Below the pieces are notes generated by a model. The model searched no databases. It had not been told where the DNA came from and saw nothing but the letters and a program-made list of their open reading frames with translations. 64,000 bases of DNA from Gammaproteobacteria bacterium (GTDB lineage: Bacteria > Pseudomonadota > Gammaproteobacteria > Steroidobacterales > GCA-2729495): the NCBI GenBank assembly GCA_030583605.1, contig CP129466.1:310001-374000 (forward strand), read 5' to 3'. The position numbers and the translations under genes were made by a program. Shown one piece after another: positions 8,858 to 19,425 of the stretch (its first letter is position 1; each line of letters opens with the position of its first letter).

Positions 8858-9559
8858 ATGGCGCGCGCGCGTCGCAACCAGTTGCTGTTGACCTGTGAAC
8901 ACGCCGGCCGGCGTGTGCCGCCAGCGTATGCGTCGTTGTTTCGTGGTGCGGGCCGGACGCTGGCGTCGCATCGCGGTTGGGATCGCGGAGCGCTCGCCCT
9001 GGCGCGGCTACTCGCGCGGCGGCTGTCGAGTCCGCTGCTCGCCGTGACCTGGACCCGGCTGCTCGCCGACGCCAATCGCTCGCCCGGCAACCCGGGTATC
9101 TGGTCGTCCTACACGAGATCGTTGCCGGCGCAGGAGCGCGCCCGCGTCCTTGCGCGCTGGTGGTGGCCGCATCGGCAGGCCGTCGAGGCGGCCGTGGCCG
9201 CGGCGGTCTGCGGCGGCCGTCGCGTGGTGCATGTCGCCGTGCACAGCTTCACCCCGGAGCTCGACGGCGAGATCCGGAATGCCGACGTGGCCTTTCTCTA
9301 TGACAGCCGCCGCCGGCGCGAAGCGGAGTTCTGTCGTCGCTGGGCCGCGCTCCTGCGCCAGCACGATCCCCGGCTGCGCGTGCGTTTCAACTATCCCTAC
9401 CGGGGATCGGACGACGGCCTGAGCCGACCGCTGCGCCGGCGTTATGCGCAGTCCTGTTATCTCGGCGTAGAGATCGAGATCAACCAGGCGCTCGTCGCTG
9501 GACGCGGCTGGCGGCGCCTGCAGGAGCAGATTGCGGATAGCCTGGGGTCGGCTCTCTGA
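8858..9559 (+). CDS. N-formylglutamate amidohydrolase family protein
   Basis: A 233-residue cytoplasmic hydrolase-like protein. The start at 8858 is preceded by GGAGGGA at 8844–8850 with good spacing, and family similarity begins right after it with LLLTCEHAG (metal-binding His in CEHAG). Other family segments are SHRGWDRGALALAR, the Arg/Asn-rich DANRSPGN, HVAVHSFTPELDG and YLGVEIEINQ. Members hydrolyse N-formylglutamate or related N-formyl amides with a bound metal ion. No histidine-utilisation genes are nearby, so the true substrate is open. It is transcribed divergently from argS and convergently with priA. Confidence 0.85.
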   Translation: MARARRNQLLLTCEHAGRRVPPAYASLFRGAGRTLASHRGWDRGALALARLLARRLSSPLLAVTWTRLLADANRSPGNPGIWSSYTRSLPAQERARVLARWWWPHRQAVEAAVAAAVCGGRRVVHVAVHSFTPELDGEIRNADVAFLYDSRRRREAEFCRRWAALLRQHDPRLRVRFNYPYRGSDDGLSRPLRRRYAQSCYLGVEIEINQALVAGRGWRRLQEQIADSLGSAL

Positions 9560-9593
9560 AGTGCGACGGTGGCCCGATCGCGGCCGGGCGTCG

Positions 9594-11840
9594 TCAGAAC
9601 AGTTCGACCGGGTCCACGTCGAGCGACCAGCGCGTGCGGCCGGCCTCCGGCAGGGCCGCGATCAACGCCCGCCATGCACCGAGGAAGCGCTGCAGCCGGG
9701 CGCGGTTCGCGGTTTCCACCAGGAGCTGCGCGCGGTAGCGGCCGGCGCGTTTTTCCATCGGGGCGCTCGCTGGCCCGAGAAGGCGCAGCTCTGCGGCCGC
9801 GAGCGTCTCGCCTGCGGCGCGTGCGCGCTCGAGAAACCGCATGGCCGGTTCACGGCTCGGTGCCTCGGCCCGCAACAGTGCGAGATGGCTGAACGGAGGC
9901 CAGCCGGCCGCGCGGCGTTCCGCGAGCGCGGCCTCGCCGAAGCGTTCGTAACCATCGCGGACCAGCAGCTGCAGCAGCGGGTGGTCGGGAAACAAGGTCT
10001 GGATGTACACCTCGCCGGGCCGCTCGCCGCGCCCGGCCCGGCCGGCCACCTGCACGATGGTCTGGGCGAGACGCTCGCTGGCGCGAAAGTCCGTGCCAAA
10101 CAGGCCCTGGTCGGCATCGATGATGCCCACCAGCGTGACCTGCGGAAAATCGTGGCCCTTGGTCAGCATCTGGGTGCCGAGCAGGATCCGTGCCCGGCCG
10201 GCGGCCACTTCACCGAGGCGCCACTCGATCTGGCCGCGGCCGCGGGTGGTGTCGCGGTCGATGCGGATCAACGGAAACTGCGGGAACCGCCCGGCGACTG
10301 CTGCCTCGAGCCGTTCCGTGCCCTGGCCGACGGCGAGCAACTCGCCGCCACACTCCGGGCAATGCTCCGGCACTGCGCGCGAGGCGCCGCAATGGTGGCA
10401 GGCCACCCGGTTCTCGTGCCGGTGGACCACCAGCCGCGCATCGCAGCGGCGGCACTCGAGACAATGGCCGCAGGCAGGGCAGAGCAGCGTCGGTGCATAG
10501 CCGCGCCGGTTGAGGTAGAGCAGCACCTGGCCACCTGCCTCGAGATGACGTTCCATCGCCGCGACGAGCGGCGGCGTGAGCCCGTCGGTTGCCACCTGTC
10601 GGCGCAGGTCCACGAGATGAAAGCCTGGCGCCCGTGCCATGCCGGTGCGCTCTGGCAATCGCAGGCGCTGGTAACGCCCGGCGCTGGCGTTGGCGAGGCT
10701 CTCGAGCGAAGGCGTGGCGGAACCCAGCACCACGGGCACGCCGAGCTGGCGCGCGCGCCATACCGCAAGGTCGCGCGCGGAATAACGAAAGCCGTCCTGC
10801 TGCTTGAGCGAGAGGTCATGCTCTTCGTCGACGACGATCAGGCCGGCGAGCGGCAGCGGCGCAAACACGGCCGAGCGCGTGCCGATGACGATGAGGTCCC
10901 TGCCGTCGCGCGCGCGCCGCCAGGCCTCGAGGCGCTGGCGGTCGGTCAGCCCCGAGTGCAGCAGCGCGATACCTGTCCCGCGGAAGCGGCGCCGGAACCG
11001 TTCCACGAGCTGCGGCGTGAGACCGATCTCCGGCACCAGCACCAGGCTCTGCCGGCCGGCGGCGACCTGCGCGGCGATGGCACGCAGGTATACCTCGGTC
11101 TTGCCGCTGCCGGTGACGCCTTCGAGGAGGAACGCTTCGAAGTCGCGTGCCGCGCAAATGGCCGCCATTGCCGCGGATTGTGCGGCCGTCGGAGCGGGCG
11201 GCGTCTCGGCCGCGCCCGGCGGCGGCTCCACAGGTGGCGCGCCGCGTGCGCGCTCGACCCACGCTTTGCGTTCGAGCAGTCGCAGCGCTTCGCGCCAGCC
11301 GGCGGCGAGCGAGGCGAACTGCTCGGCAGTGACACCGGTGCCGTCGTCGGCGCCGAGCGCATGCAGCAGGCGTGACTGGACCGGCGCACGCTTCGGTGCG
11401 CCGGCGGCGAGTGCCTCGCGCCCGGCCGGCGTGATGCGCCAGATCGGGATACCCGGTGAATCCGCATGCTCCTGGCGAAGCAGCCGCGGCAGCGCGCTCG
11501 CACAGACCTCGCCGGGTGGGTGCTGGTAGTAACCGCTGGCCCAGGCGAGCAACTCGAGCAGGTGGGTATCGAGCAGCGGCGCGTCGTCCAGCACCGCCAG
11601 CGCGCGCCGCAGCCGTTGGTCCGGGACCGACGATGCGCCGGCGATCGCCACGACCACGCCGACGCGTTTCGCGCGACGAAACGGCACCAGCACGCGCTGT
11701 CCGGGCTGCGGGCGCAGGCCGTCGGCGGGTGGCAGGTAATCGAACAAGGCCATGACCGGTGCGTCGATCGCGACCTGGAGCACGACCCGGTCTGGCGTCG
11801 CTGCGTCCGGTGTGTGCCCGCTGGTGGCGCGCTGCATCAT
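9594..11840 (-). CDS. priA: Primosomal protein N' (replication restart helicase PriA)
   Basis: A 3'-5' superfamily 2 DNA helicase, 748 residues, that recognises stalled forks and reloads the replisome. The N-terminal DNA-binding domain (VVLQVAIDAPVMALFDYLPP, GQRVLVPFR) is followed by Walker A GVTGSGKTEVYLRA near residue 240 and the DEEHD motif near 338. A zinc cluster at about 450–495 holds paired cysteines (CPACGHCLECRRCD, ACHHCG, CPECGG). Helicase motifs IDRDTTRG, ILLGTQMLTKGHDFP and QVAGRAGRGE follow. Two consecutive ATGs (11840 and 11837) can start it. A perfect DnaA box touches the first ATG and takes the place of a normal ribosome-binding site. Confidence 0.97.
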   Translation of the reverse strand: MMQRATSGHTPDAATPDRVVLQVAIDAPVMALFDYLPPADGLRPQPGQRVLVPFRRAKRVGVVVAIAGASSVPDQRLRRALAVLDDAPLLDTHLLELLAWASGYYQHPPGEVCASALPRLLRQEHADSPGIPIWRITPAGREALAAGAPKRAPVQSRLLHALGADDGTGVTAEQFASLAAGWREALRLLERKAWVERARGAPPVEPPPGAAETPPAPTAAQSAAMAAICAARDFEAFLLEGVTGSGKTEVYLRAIAAQVAAGRQSLVLVPEIGLTPQLVERFRRRFRGTGIALLHSGLTDRQRLEAWRRARDGRDLIVIGTRSAVFAPLPLAGLIVVDEEHDLSLKQQDGFRYSARDLAVWRARQLGVPVVLGSATPSLESLANASAGRYQRLRLPERTGMARAPGFHLVDLRRQVATDGLTPPLVAAMERHLEAGGQVLLYLNRRGYAPTLLCPACGHCLECRRCDARLVVHRHENRVACHHCGASRAVPEHCPECGGELLAVGQGTERLEAAVAGRFPQFPLIRIDRDTTRGRGQIEWRLGEVAAGRARILLGTQMLTKGHDFPQVTLVGIIDADQGLFGTDFRASERLAQTIVQVAGRAGRGERPGEVYIQTLFPDHPLLQLLVRDGYERFGEAALAERRAAGWPPFSHLALLRAEAPSREPAMRFLERARAAGETLAAAELRLLGPASAPMEKRAGRYRAQLLVETANRARLQRFLGAWRALIAALPEAGRTRWSLDVDPVELF

Positions 11841-11875
11841 TTATCCACAAATACTGTGGAAAAGTCTGTGGATTG
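11841..11875. promoter_or_regulatory. Cluster of DnaA-box-like sites at the priA start
   Basis: TTATCCACA (11841–11849, + strand) is a perfect DnaA box. TGTGGAAAA (11855–11863) is its inverse as TTTTCCACA, also within the TTWTNCACA consensus. TGTGGATTG (11867–11875) is a third, weaker site with two mismatches. The first two form an inverted pair around AATAC. They lie in the priA leader and promoter zone. Confidence 0.55.
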
Positions 11876-12254
11876 CACCTTGCCAACGCGTCGGCTGCGG
11901 CACCAAACGGCCCGAAAAGCGAGCTGAGCAAAAATTGAGCGATTCAATTATTTCTTTCATTTTCCGTGGGTTGTCCAGCTTTCATGCTTCGACCCACAGT
12001 CTTGTGGCGATAACGCCCCAGTACGACAGCGCAATGTGCACAACCCCGGCGGTCCGGGGCGCGCGGTTCAGCGTCAACCCTTTGCCAGCCCGGGCGTTAT
12101 ATTGCAAGAGCGCATCAGGACCAAACGCCTGCTCGAACATCGCCGGAGCCGCGCTTGCATTTGCGGGTGATTCTTTTTGCCTGATGAGGTATGGAAGCGA
12201 CAGTGAACCCGGCGCAATCCGGGCGAGCGGGCTGCCGGCAACGGGAACCATGGC
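11876..12254. other. Gene-free divergent region between priA and the sigma-factor operon
   Basis: About 380 bases with no convincing gene. It contains an AT-rich run at about 11930–11975 (around CAATTATTTCTTTCATTTTC), unusual for this window, and a further DnaA-box-like sequence TGTGCACAA at 12035–12043 (TTGTGCACA on the minus strand, one mismatch). Promoters for priA and for the sigma-factor operon must lie here, but no strong -35/-10 pair was found. A 173-codon open frame crossing it has no family features. Confidence 0.5.
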
Positions 12255-12875
12255 ATGCACGTTGCAGACGTGACAATGGCCGCGCCCTTGCCGGGCACGG
12301 TGTCGGATGAGCGGCTGGGAGTCAGGCTTCTGGAGAGGCGGGCGGCGCTCGACAAGTTCCTGGCCGGTGTGCAGCGGCGCGCGTTTCGCATCGCACAGCT
12401 CAGCGTGCGCAACCGCGACGACGCCCTCGACATCGTGCAGGACGCGATGCTGAATCTCGCGCGCGGCTACGCGCAGGCACCTGCGCAGGAGTGGCCGCCG
12501 ATCTTCTTTCGCATCCTGCAGAACCGCATCCGTGACCACCAGCGTCGCGGCGCGGTACGCCGCCGGGTCATGGCGTTCTTTTCCGGCTCCGGCGCGCAGG
12601 ACGACGATGCTGACGATGTGCTTGCCGCCGTGCCCGGCCCGGCGACCGACGGCCCGGAACAGCGCTCGGCGCTGAACGACGCAATGGGCGCGCTGGAGGC
12701 TGCCCTGCATGCGCTTCCCGGGCGGCAGCGCGAGGCCTTTCTCCTGCGTACCGTCGAGGGCCTGGACGTGGCGGCCACGGCCACCGCCATGGGCTGCACC
12801 GAAGGCAGCGTCAAGACTCACTATTCGAGGGCGGTGCACAGCCTGCGCTCGACTCTCGGGGAGCATTGGCCATGA
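12255..12875 (+). CDS. ECF-type RNA polymerase sigma factor
   Basis: A sigma-70-family factor of up to 206 residues; an ATG at 12276 would give 199. Region 2 is seen in RIAQLSVRNRDDALDIVQDA and WPPIFFRILQNRIRDHQRR (core and -10 binding). A variable acidic linker (DDDADDV) leads into region 4, with PGRQREAFLLRTVEGLDVAA and the helix-turn-helix GCTEGSVKTHYSRAVHSLR reading the -35 element. There is no SnoaL-type or other C-terminal extension. The stop overlaps the DUF3619 gene (ATGA at 12872–12875), typical of a sigma factor coupled to a membrane regulator. The neighbouring genes are probably part of its regulon, but the promoter it reads is unknown. Confidence 0.88.
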   Translation: MHVADVTMAAPLPGTVSDERLGVRLLERRAALDKFLAGVQRRAFRIAQLSVRNRDDALDIVQDAMLNLARGYAQAPAQEWPPIFFRILQNRIRDHQRRGAVRRRVMAFFSGSGAQDDDADDVLAAVPGPATDGPEQRSALNDAMGALEAALHALPGRQREAFLLRTVEGLDVAATATAMGCTEGSVKTHYSRAVHSLRSTLGEHWP

Positions 12876-13303
12876 GCAGCCACGGGCCGGATGAGCAGGC
12901 AGACGAGCGTCTGGCACGCGACGCGGCGCAACTGCTGCGACAGAGCGCAGACGAGCTCGATGCGGCTACCGCGTCGCGGCTGAACCGCGCCCGCCAGCGC
13001 GCACTCGCCGAGGTCGACCGGCGGCACCCGCGCCCGGCCTGGCAAGCGGGCTGGCGGCCGGCCCTCGGTGCGGCCGCGGTTGCCTTGCTGGTAGTCGTGC
13101 TGTGGCCTGAGCCCGGCACCGGCCCCGGTGCGCCGGGTTCCAATCCGGCCCCGGTGCTCGAAGCCGCCGCTGGCGACGCGACCGACCTCGATCTGCTGCT
13201 CGCCGAAGACAATCTCGACATGCTTGCGGAGCTCGAGTTCTACGACTGGCTCGCGGCCGGCGACGGCATGCCGGAAGGTCTCGACCCGGGCCTTACCGGG
13301 TGA
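12872..13303 (+). CDS. DUF3619-like single-pass membrane protein, candidate anti-sigma factor
   Basis: A 143-residue protein starting at the ATG that overlaps the sigma-factor stop. The N-terminal 60 residues are cytoplasmic-type and helical (ARDAAQLLRQSADELDAATA, LNRARQRALAEV), followed by one transmembrane helix (ALGAAAVALLVVVLW). A Pro/Gly linker and an acidic tail follow (LLLAEDNLDMLAELEFYDWL). This layout and neighbourhood match DUF3619. A cytoplasmic segment next to a sigma gene plus one membrane helix suggests a regulator of the sigma factor, but no recognised anti-sigma fold such as zinc-binding HXXXCXXC is present, so the role is inferred from context. Confidence 0.75.
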   Translation: MSSHGPDEQADERLARDAAQLLRQSADELDAATASRLNRARQRALAEVDRRHPRPAWQAGWRPALGAAAVALLVVVLWPEPGTGPGAPGSNPAPVLEAAAGDATDLDLLLAEDNLDMLAELEFYDWLAAGDGMPEGLDPGLTG

Positions 13304-13307
13304 GGCG

Positions 13308-13547
13308 ATGGTCCGTGGTGCCCGACTGCTCGGCCTTTCTCTCGGCTGCCTCTGGGTGGGCGCGCTGGCCGTCGCCGATGCGGCGATGCCGGAGGAGCGT
13401 TTGCTCGAGTTCCTCGGAACCTGGTCGGACGAGGAGTCGGCTGACGACTGGCTGGAGTTTCTCGGGGACGCGCCCGACCCGGAGCGGGAGCCGCCTGCGG
13501 ACGACGCCGGCGATGCACTGGGGGTCGACGATGAAGCGCGCCGTTAG
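13308..13547 (+). CDS. Small acidic exported protein of the sigma-factor operon
   Basis: A 79-residue protein beginning 4 bases after the DUF3619 stop. An N-terminal signal peptide (GARLLGLSLGCLWVGALAVA) ends near residue 23. The mature part is strikingly acidic and carries a Trp/Leu-Glu-Phe-Leu element twice (LLEFLGTWSDEE and DWLEFLGDAPD). A similar hydrophobic-acidic segment sits at the C terminus of the preceding protein. It overlaps the next gene by 17 bases. I do not recognise a family. Its charge is opposite to that of the Arg-rich protein encoded next, so a complex between them is conceivable. Confidence 0.65.
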   Translation: MVRGARLLGLSLGCLWVGALAVADAAMPEERLLEFLGTWSDEESADDWLEFLGDAPDPEREPPADDAGDALGVDDEARR

Positions 13548-14043
13548 GCCGCTGCTCGCGGCGGTGCTCGGCCTGGTGCTCGCCGGCCCGCTGGCGGCAC
13601 AGTCTGCGGGTGTGCCTTGGGAGAGCCTCGATCCGGAGCAGCAGCAGGTGCTCTCGCGGCTCGAGTCCACCTGGAACTCGCTGCCGCCGGAGCGACAGGC
13701 GCGGCTGGCAGCGGGCGCGCGCCGCTGGGCATCGATGAGCCCCGAGGAACGGGCGCGCACGCAGGGCCGCTTCCGGCGCTGGCAGGATCTCCAGCCCGAA
13801 GAGCGCGCCCGGTTGCGCCAGCAGTTCGAGCGCTTCCGTGAGCTTTCGCCGGAGGAGCAGGCGCGCGTGCGCCGGAACTTCCGCCGGTTCCGCGACCTGC
13901 CGCCAGAGCAGCGCGAGCAACTGCGCGAGCGCTGGCGGGAGATGACGCCGGAGGAGCGGCAGCGCTTGCGCGAGCAACGTCGGCAGCACCGGCCTCCGCC
14001 GCCGCCGTCGCAACGGCCGGAGCCACACCGGCACGACGACTGA
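13531..14043 (+). CDS. DUF3106 exported Arg-rich repeat protein
   Basis: A 170-residue exported protein with signal peptide (AVRPLLAAVLGLVLAGPLAA). The mature part is built of about six helical repeats of roughly 20–22 residues, each with a core such as LPPERQARL, MSPEERART, LQPEERARL, LSPEEQARV, LPPEQREQL and MTPEERQRL, separated by basic-aromatic stretches (FRRWQD, FERFRE, FRRFRD). The C terminus is Pro/His/Asp-rich. This is the DUF3106 pattern; its function is not known. The periplasmic location and its place in the ECF operon suggest an envelope-stress role, perhaps CpxP- or zinc-resistance-protein-like sensing, which is inference. Confidence 0.8.
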   Translation: MKRAVRPLLAAVLGLVLAGPLAAQSAGVPWESLDPEQQQVLSRLESTWNSLPPERQARLAAGARRWASMSPEERARTQGRFRRWQDLQPEERARLRQQFERFRELSPEEQARVRRNFRRFRDLPPEQREQLRERWREMTPEERQRLREQRRQHRPPPPPSQRPEPHRHDD

Positions 14044-14240
14044 ACCAGGCTGCCGGCGCCAGCCAGCCCGCCCGTTGCCGCCGGATCGTCACAGCGGCCG
14101 GCACGGCCGCGATTCCTGCGGCAATTACCCCGCGAAATGCGCCGGCAAGGTGAGTATCATTGCGCGCCGGCTCCGGCCCGCGGGTTTTTTCGCCGGGCGG
14201 CCGCGAGCGCGACGCATTCCAGGCCACTGCCGAGGTTGCC

Positions 14241-15827
<1,587 letters not shown>

Positions 15828-15839
15828 GGAGCCGCCCGC

Positions 15840-17249
<1,410 letters not shown>

Positions 17250-17260
17250 GGCGGCGGGAG

Positions 17261-18862
17261 CTATGGTGTCTGCAAGCCTGACGGACCGGGTGGTTTCCCG
17301 AAGAGCGAACGGAACAGAGCGAGATCGGTAAAATTCACCATACCGCCGCTACCGTCCAGATCGGCGGCGGCATCCTGAGTGCCGAAGGCGGCGCGAAACT
17401 GTGCGAGATCGGTGAAGTTGACCATGCCGCCGCTGTTGTTGAGATCCGCGTCACAAAGATTGCCGTAGCCGTCGCCGTCGGCGTCGAGTTGCGGGGAGTT
17501 GGCCACCAGCGTGCAGTTGTCGCAGGCATCGCCCTTGGCATCACCGTCAGCGTTTTCCTGCGCCGGATTGGCTGCAATCGGACAATTATCGAAATCGTCG
17601 GCAACGCCGTCGTCATCGGTGTCGCTCGATGGCTCGATGAGTACCAACCAGCCTGCTGTAACGCTCAACAGCGCGGCGGGATCGTGCCGGACTTTGGGCG
17701 TCTCGTCGTCGAGGACCGCCTCCACGATGTGCTCGCTGCCGACGTCAAGCCCGTTGGTTTCGAAGGTAAACGACTCGCCTTGTGACCGAAATTCGCCATT
17801 GACGTACCACCGCACGTTTATGGCATGCGTCAGTGGCGCGAGCGGCTGGACGGCGAAATCGACGCTGTCGGACTGGGTTGCGACGATGTCTGAGCTCGTC
17901 GGGCTCCAGGAATCGAGCGGGCTTGCCCAGTTGTAGATCCGCTTGATGAGCTGCTCTTCGTTGATTTGCTCGAAGGGACGCCCGAGGCTGCGCATCTTGG
18001 AGTCGTAGGTGGGCCTGAACAATCCGCTCAGGCAGTACTTTGCGCCGTCGTAGAGCCCAGGTATTCCTGCTGTATACGCCGTAGTGGGCAGCGCTGTCGT
18101 TGTGGAGATCCAGCCTGACGGCGGTCCGCCACCCTGATTCCATTTGATGAGGGAGCGCACCATCTGGCGCGTGACGTTCGGCTCTGGCGGCTCCACCGTG
18201 TTGTTGCAGGTGGGAGGACTGTACTCGTATTCATCGGCGAGCAGGCCGAAGCTATGACCAAGCTCGTGCAGAATTATCTCGACCGCACTCGGGTCGAGTG
18301 AGGTGACGGCCACGGATCCGCCGGACCCGCCGTAAACCGGATCGTTAACCAGTACCACCACCACGTCCCGTTCGTCGAGAGCTACGCTGTTCGCCAATAC
18401 CGCGTAGACCGCACTGACATTCACGCAGATCAGACGCGCGATACCGCTGCAATCGTAGGCCGCGTTGAAGGCCGTATTCTTGTAGATGTTGGAAGAGGGA
18501 TGATCCGCTCCGGACTCGGCACTGACGACCTGGACTCCGCGCACATTGAAATATGCCTGGTATTCCTTGAAGGGTTCCTGGGCAAAGATTTCACTGACGA
18601 AGTTCTCGACGTCGGAGCCGAACTTCACCTGCTCTCCTGCCGTGTAACCATCACCCAGGATCACGATGTCGACTCGATTCTCTGGCGACCCCGTTTCCTG
18701 AACGATGACGACGGGTTCCGCGCCGAGCGGCCCCGATGCGCCGAGAAGCAACAGAAGTAGCCCGCGCGCCAGCTGGCCGACGGCGATCGAACGAATTTTG
18801 CCGATAGTGCTCATCGTTGCCATCCGTTCCGAGAACCTTGTCGCTATGGAGCCCGTAATCAT
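17261..18862 (-). CDS. Secreted M64-type zinc metallopeptidase with TSP3 and dockerin-like repeats
   Basis: An exported peptidase of up to 533 residues. The ATG at 18862 overlaps the upstream stop (ATGA), but ATGs at 18823 or 18814 give a more normal signal peptide ([16 protein letters not shown]). The catalytic domain starts soon after: [16 protein letters not shown], then [16 protein letters not shown], the zinc HEXXH with the following Glu typical of M64 (IgA-peptidase type), at about residues 199–212 of the long form. A beta-sandwich-like stretch follows. Calcium-binding thrombospondin type-3 repeats come next ([27 protein letters not shown]), then two near-identical EF-hand or dockerin-like units, each with [11 protein letters not shown]. 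The natural substrate is unknown. Confidence 0.82.
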   Translation of the reverse strand: MITGSIATRFSERMATMSTIGKIRSIAVGQLARGLLLLLLGASGPLGAEPVVIVQETGSPENRVDIVILGDGYTAGEQVKFGSDVENFVSEIFAQEPFKEYQAYFNVRGVQVVSAESGADHPSSNIYKNTAFNAAYDCSGIARLICVNVSAVYAVLANSVALDERDVVVVLVNDPVYGGSGGSVAVTSLDPSAVEIILHELGHSFGLLADEYEYSPPTCNNTVEPPEPNVTRQMVRSLIKWNQGGGPPSGWISTTTALPTTAYTAGIPGLYDGAKYCLSGLFRPTYDSKMRSLGRPFEQINEEQLIKRIYNWASPLDSWSPTSSDIVATQSDSVDFAVQPLAPLTHAINVRWYVNGEFRSQGESFTFETNGLDVGSEHIVEAVLDDETPKVRHDPAALLSVTAGWLVLIEPSSDTDDDGVADDFDNCPIAANPAQENADGDAKGDACDNCTLVANSPQLDADGDGYGNLCDADLNNSGGMVNFTDLAQFRAAFGTQDAAADLDGSGGMVNFTDLALFRSLFGKPPGPSGLQTP

Positions 18863-19359
18863 GGGACGGGGACGCTAGCAATCAGGTCCAGCACCATCTC
18901 CTGTCCGGTCCACCGCGGCTGCAAGAACCGCAGTTCGGCAGCCCGCGGCTCGTCCGGAACGACGACGGGAAAGCTGACACTGCTCCGATAGAACATGGCC
19001 GAGGTCAGAGTACCTTCCGCGCCGGCTGTTTCGGCGCGGATCAGGCGAGGATCCAGAATCGTCTCGCGACTGATCTCGCGATGGTCGGCGTCGAGGGCGA
19101 CGATTACGAGATGCTGCTCCGACAAAGCCATGTCGCGCTGACGGGGTACCCGCTCAGCCTTGTGCCGCAATGACGTGATGGTGACCTGTTGAGCCGCTGG
19201 CCGAGCGGTCAGCAGCGCAGTCGGTTCAGCAGCCCGCTGCGCAGCGGGCTGCTCCAGCGTAACCATCACCTCGACTGCCGAGGCTTGCTCCGCCCAGACC
19301 GAGCTGCTGCTGAGTATCAGGGCGAGTTGCCAACCAAACAGGCTATACCAAGTTCTCAT
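18859..19359 (-). CDS. Exported protein of unknown function, coupled to the M64 peptidase
   Basis: A 166-residue protein from the ATG at 19359 with a signal peptide ([20 protein letters not shown], cleavage after VWA). The AGGAG box lies 12–13 bases upstream, slightly far; a TTG two codons earlier (19365) would have better spacing. The mature part is predicted beta-rich, without cysteines or a known motif, and ends in a hydrophobic strand ([13 protein letters not shown]). Its stop overlaps the peptidase ATG at 18859–18862. The M64 protein lacks the separate N-terminal domain that many M64 enzymes carry, so this neighbour might supply that role or act as inhibitor or substrate, but nothing in the sequence proves it. 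Confidence 0.7.
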   Translation of the reverse strand: MRTWYSLFGWQLALILSSSSVWAEQASAVEVMVTLEQPAAQRAAEPTALLTARPAAQQVTITSLRHKAERVPRQRDMALSEQHLVIVALDADHREISRETILDPRLIRAETAGAEGTLTSAMFYRSSVSFPVVVPDEPRAAELRFLQPRWTGQEMVLDLIASVPVP

Positions 19360-19425
19360 TGCCAAATCATTTCTCCTGTTCGTTGGGCCTGCGTGCTCTG
19401 CGACCCACGTAGGCGGCACTGCGCG

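Noticed and set aside
6820..8898. 692-codon open frame on the + strand opposite argS
   Set aside because: It is the antisense shadow of argS in GC-rich DNA; it has no family motifs and argS is unmistakable.
9531..11375. 614-codon open frame on the + strand opposite priA
   Set aside because: Antisense shadow of priA with Arg/Ala/Gln-rich composition and no domain.
11841..12043. Considered as a confirmed chromosome origin
   Set aside because: dnaA, dnaN, gidA and parAB are absent and only one box is a perfect match; reported as a regulatory cluster with the origin idea left open.
11752..12273. 173-codon + strand frame across the priA–sigma gap
   Set aside because: It starts inside priA antisense and shows no signal peptide, motif or ribosome-binding site.
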